Shown here piece after piece: positions 14,819 to 15,912 of a stretch of DNA of 15,912 nt. A program made the translations under genes and the position numbers. The notes beneath the pieces are model-generated. The model ran no database searches. It was not told where the DNA came from and saw only the letters and a list, made by a program, of their open reading frames with translations. The first letter of the stretch is position 1. Each line of letters starts with the position of its first letter. This DNA is from Pseudomonadota bacterium (lineage in GTDB: Bacteria; Cyanobacteriota; Vampirovibrionia; LMEP-6097): NCBI GenBank assembly GCA_009924885.1, contig RFQS01000022.1:1-15912 (forward strand), written 5' to 3'.

Positions 14819-15912
14819 CTAAAACAATAAATCCTCAAGCCTAGCTCCCCGAGATCCTTTCAAATAGATTATTCTATAAGGCTCTTGAGGAGCTAGATTT
14901 GTATTTGAAGATGTTTGAGAAGTAGTAGCTGTTAGAGCTTCTAATTCTTTATAAGTAATATTTTCTAAGCTTCTATCAGCATCTATTCTGAGATTCAGTT
15001 CTTTTAAAAACTGCTCTAGTCTGAGTTCATGTGAGATATTTCTAAAATCAAGTAGCTTAGATTTAGGATTATCTGAGCAGAGTTCCTGAATTTCATTTAC
15101 TGATTTCTCTATTAACTCTGGCTTATTTTCTAGAATTTCACCGATTATTATTAAAATTTCGTGATCTATAAATTTATCTAAAACACCTCTAACACTGAGC
15201 AAGAGTGATTCAGGGCTAGCATTATAAGCGTCATTAATGTAGATATTATTATGCTTGTCTTTATAGATACTGCCTCTGCCTCCTAGTGCTTGATAATTCA
15301 GTAATCCTGATTGGGTTTGATAAAAATCTAAGCCTAATATTTTAGCTGCTTCATAGACGGAATTTGCGTCACTGATTATGCCTTGGTTCGTGATTACATT
15401 TAATTTAAATTTTTCTTCTGAGGTAAATTTTAGGATTTTTTGTACGCTGATAGGCTGACTGGTATTAGGATTTATAAAATCATTTTTCTCTAGATCACTG
15501 TATAGATTTTCATCAATGATAAAACTAGCGGGTTGGATTTTCTGTTTACTTAAATTTAGAAATTTCTCTGAAGGGTTTTTATTAGAAGAATTACCTGAAG
15601 TGAAATCAGAAAATTCATAATCTTGAATATGGTTTATGATCTCCATCTTCGCTTTTTTAATATTTTCTTTAGAGCCAAGAATCTCTATATGAGCACTCCC
15701 GATGCAGGTAATAACACAGATATTAGGTTTAGCTATTTTACTGAGTAAGTCTATCTGTCCAAGTCCTCGCATACCCATTTCTAAAATTAAAATTTCGGTA
15801 TCTTCTGGCATGGCTAAAATGGTCTTAGGCACGCCGATTTCATTATTAAAATTAGCGTCACTGTAATGAATTTTAAAATGGTCTTTTAGAACGGCAGCTA
15901 GCATTTCTTTAG
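14819..15912 (-). CDS. murF: UDP-MurNAc-tripeptide:D-Ala-D-Ala ligase (partial, N-terminus beyond window)
   Basis: This cytosolic ATP-dependent ligase adds D-Ala-D-Ala to the peptidoglycan precursor. About 363 residues are visible. The frame continues past the ATG at 15904 as K-E to the window edge, giving KEMLAAVL, which in MurF directly follows the P-loop GKT. The true start and the ATP-binding loop are therefore outside. Visible motifs are NNEIGVP, ILEMGMRGLGQ, the Mur ligase histidine region CIGSAHIEILGS, then ALGGRG, NDAYNASPES and the C-terminal LKGSRGARLE. A short Ser/Asn/Lys-rich insertion (SGNSSNKNPS) sits in the central domain. Its stop lies 115 bases from the convergent transglycosylase stop. 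Confidence 0.94.
   Translation of the reverse strand, partial: KEMLAAVLKDHFKIHYSDANFNNEIGVPKTILAMPEDTEILILEMGMRGLGQIDLLSKIAKPNICVITCIGSAHIEILGSKENIKKAKMEIINHIQDYEFSDFTSGNSSNKNPSEKFLNLSKQKIQPASFIIDENLYSDLEKNDFINPNTSQPISVQKILKFTSEEKFKLNVITNQGIISDANSVYEAAKILGLDFYQTQSGLLNYQALGGRGSIYKDKHNNIYINDAYNASPESLLLSVRGVLDKFIDHEILIIIGEILENKPELIEKSVNEIQELCSDNPKSKLLDFRNISHELRLEQFLKELNLRIDADRSLENITYKELEALTATTSQTSSNTNLAPQEPYRIIYLKGSRGARLEDLLF

Overview
The window is AT-rich bacterial chromosomal DNA carrying mostly housekeeping genes. By eye it is about one third G+C, with standard stop codons. It encodes DNA polymerase I, ribosomal protein L9, thymidylate kinase, dethiobiotin synthetase, a class 1B dihydroorotate dehydrogenase, a lytic transglycosylase and MurF. 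This implies a bacterium with peptidoglycan and at least parts of the biotin and pyrimidine pathways. The lineage cannot be fixed from sequence alone. An AT-rich candidate-phylum or Melainabacteria-like organism is possible, but that is weak inference.

Layout. At 1-3416 lie the edge of an unknown gene, a small Asn/Thr/Pro-rich ORF and polA, all on the minus strand. At 3413-4126 (minus) is the decayed remnant of an NPPYG-type methyltransferase whose old stop codon still overlaps the polA start as ATGA. At 4211-6285 (plus) are rplI, tmk and a nucleotide-sugar epimerase. At 6335-8434 are an SDF-family symporter and bioD. A DUF262/DUF1524 protein of the type IV restriction type (8431-10140, minus) ends against bioD, so that the two stop codons share one TTAA. 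Divergent from it runs a pyrimidine segment, pyrD then pyrF, interrupted by a complete mntA-hepT toxin-antitoxin pair. pyrF is broken. A membrane-anchored Slt-type lytic transglycosylase follows, then a convergent, edge-truncated murF.

Two themes stand out. First, many genes lack a Shine-Dalgarno sequence and instead have a -10-like hexamer (TATAAT, TAAAAT, CATAAT or TATAAA) 6 to 8 bases before the start codon, the geometry expected of leaderless transcripts. bioD, with a strong GAGGAGG, is the clear exception. Second, there is gene decay. The methyltransferase remnant has a central deletion plus a stop. pyrF appears to have lost about 26 bp between two copies of a 12-base direct repeat, and its C-terminus is also short.

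No clearly new multi-gene system is visible. The accessory content is the lone DUF262/DUF1524 gene and the MntA-HepT module, both within 3.5 kb on either side of pyrD.
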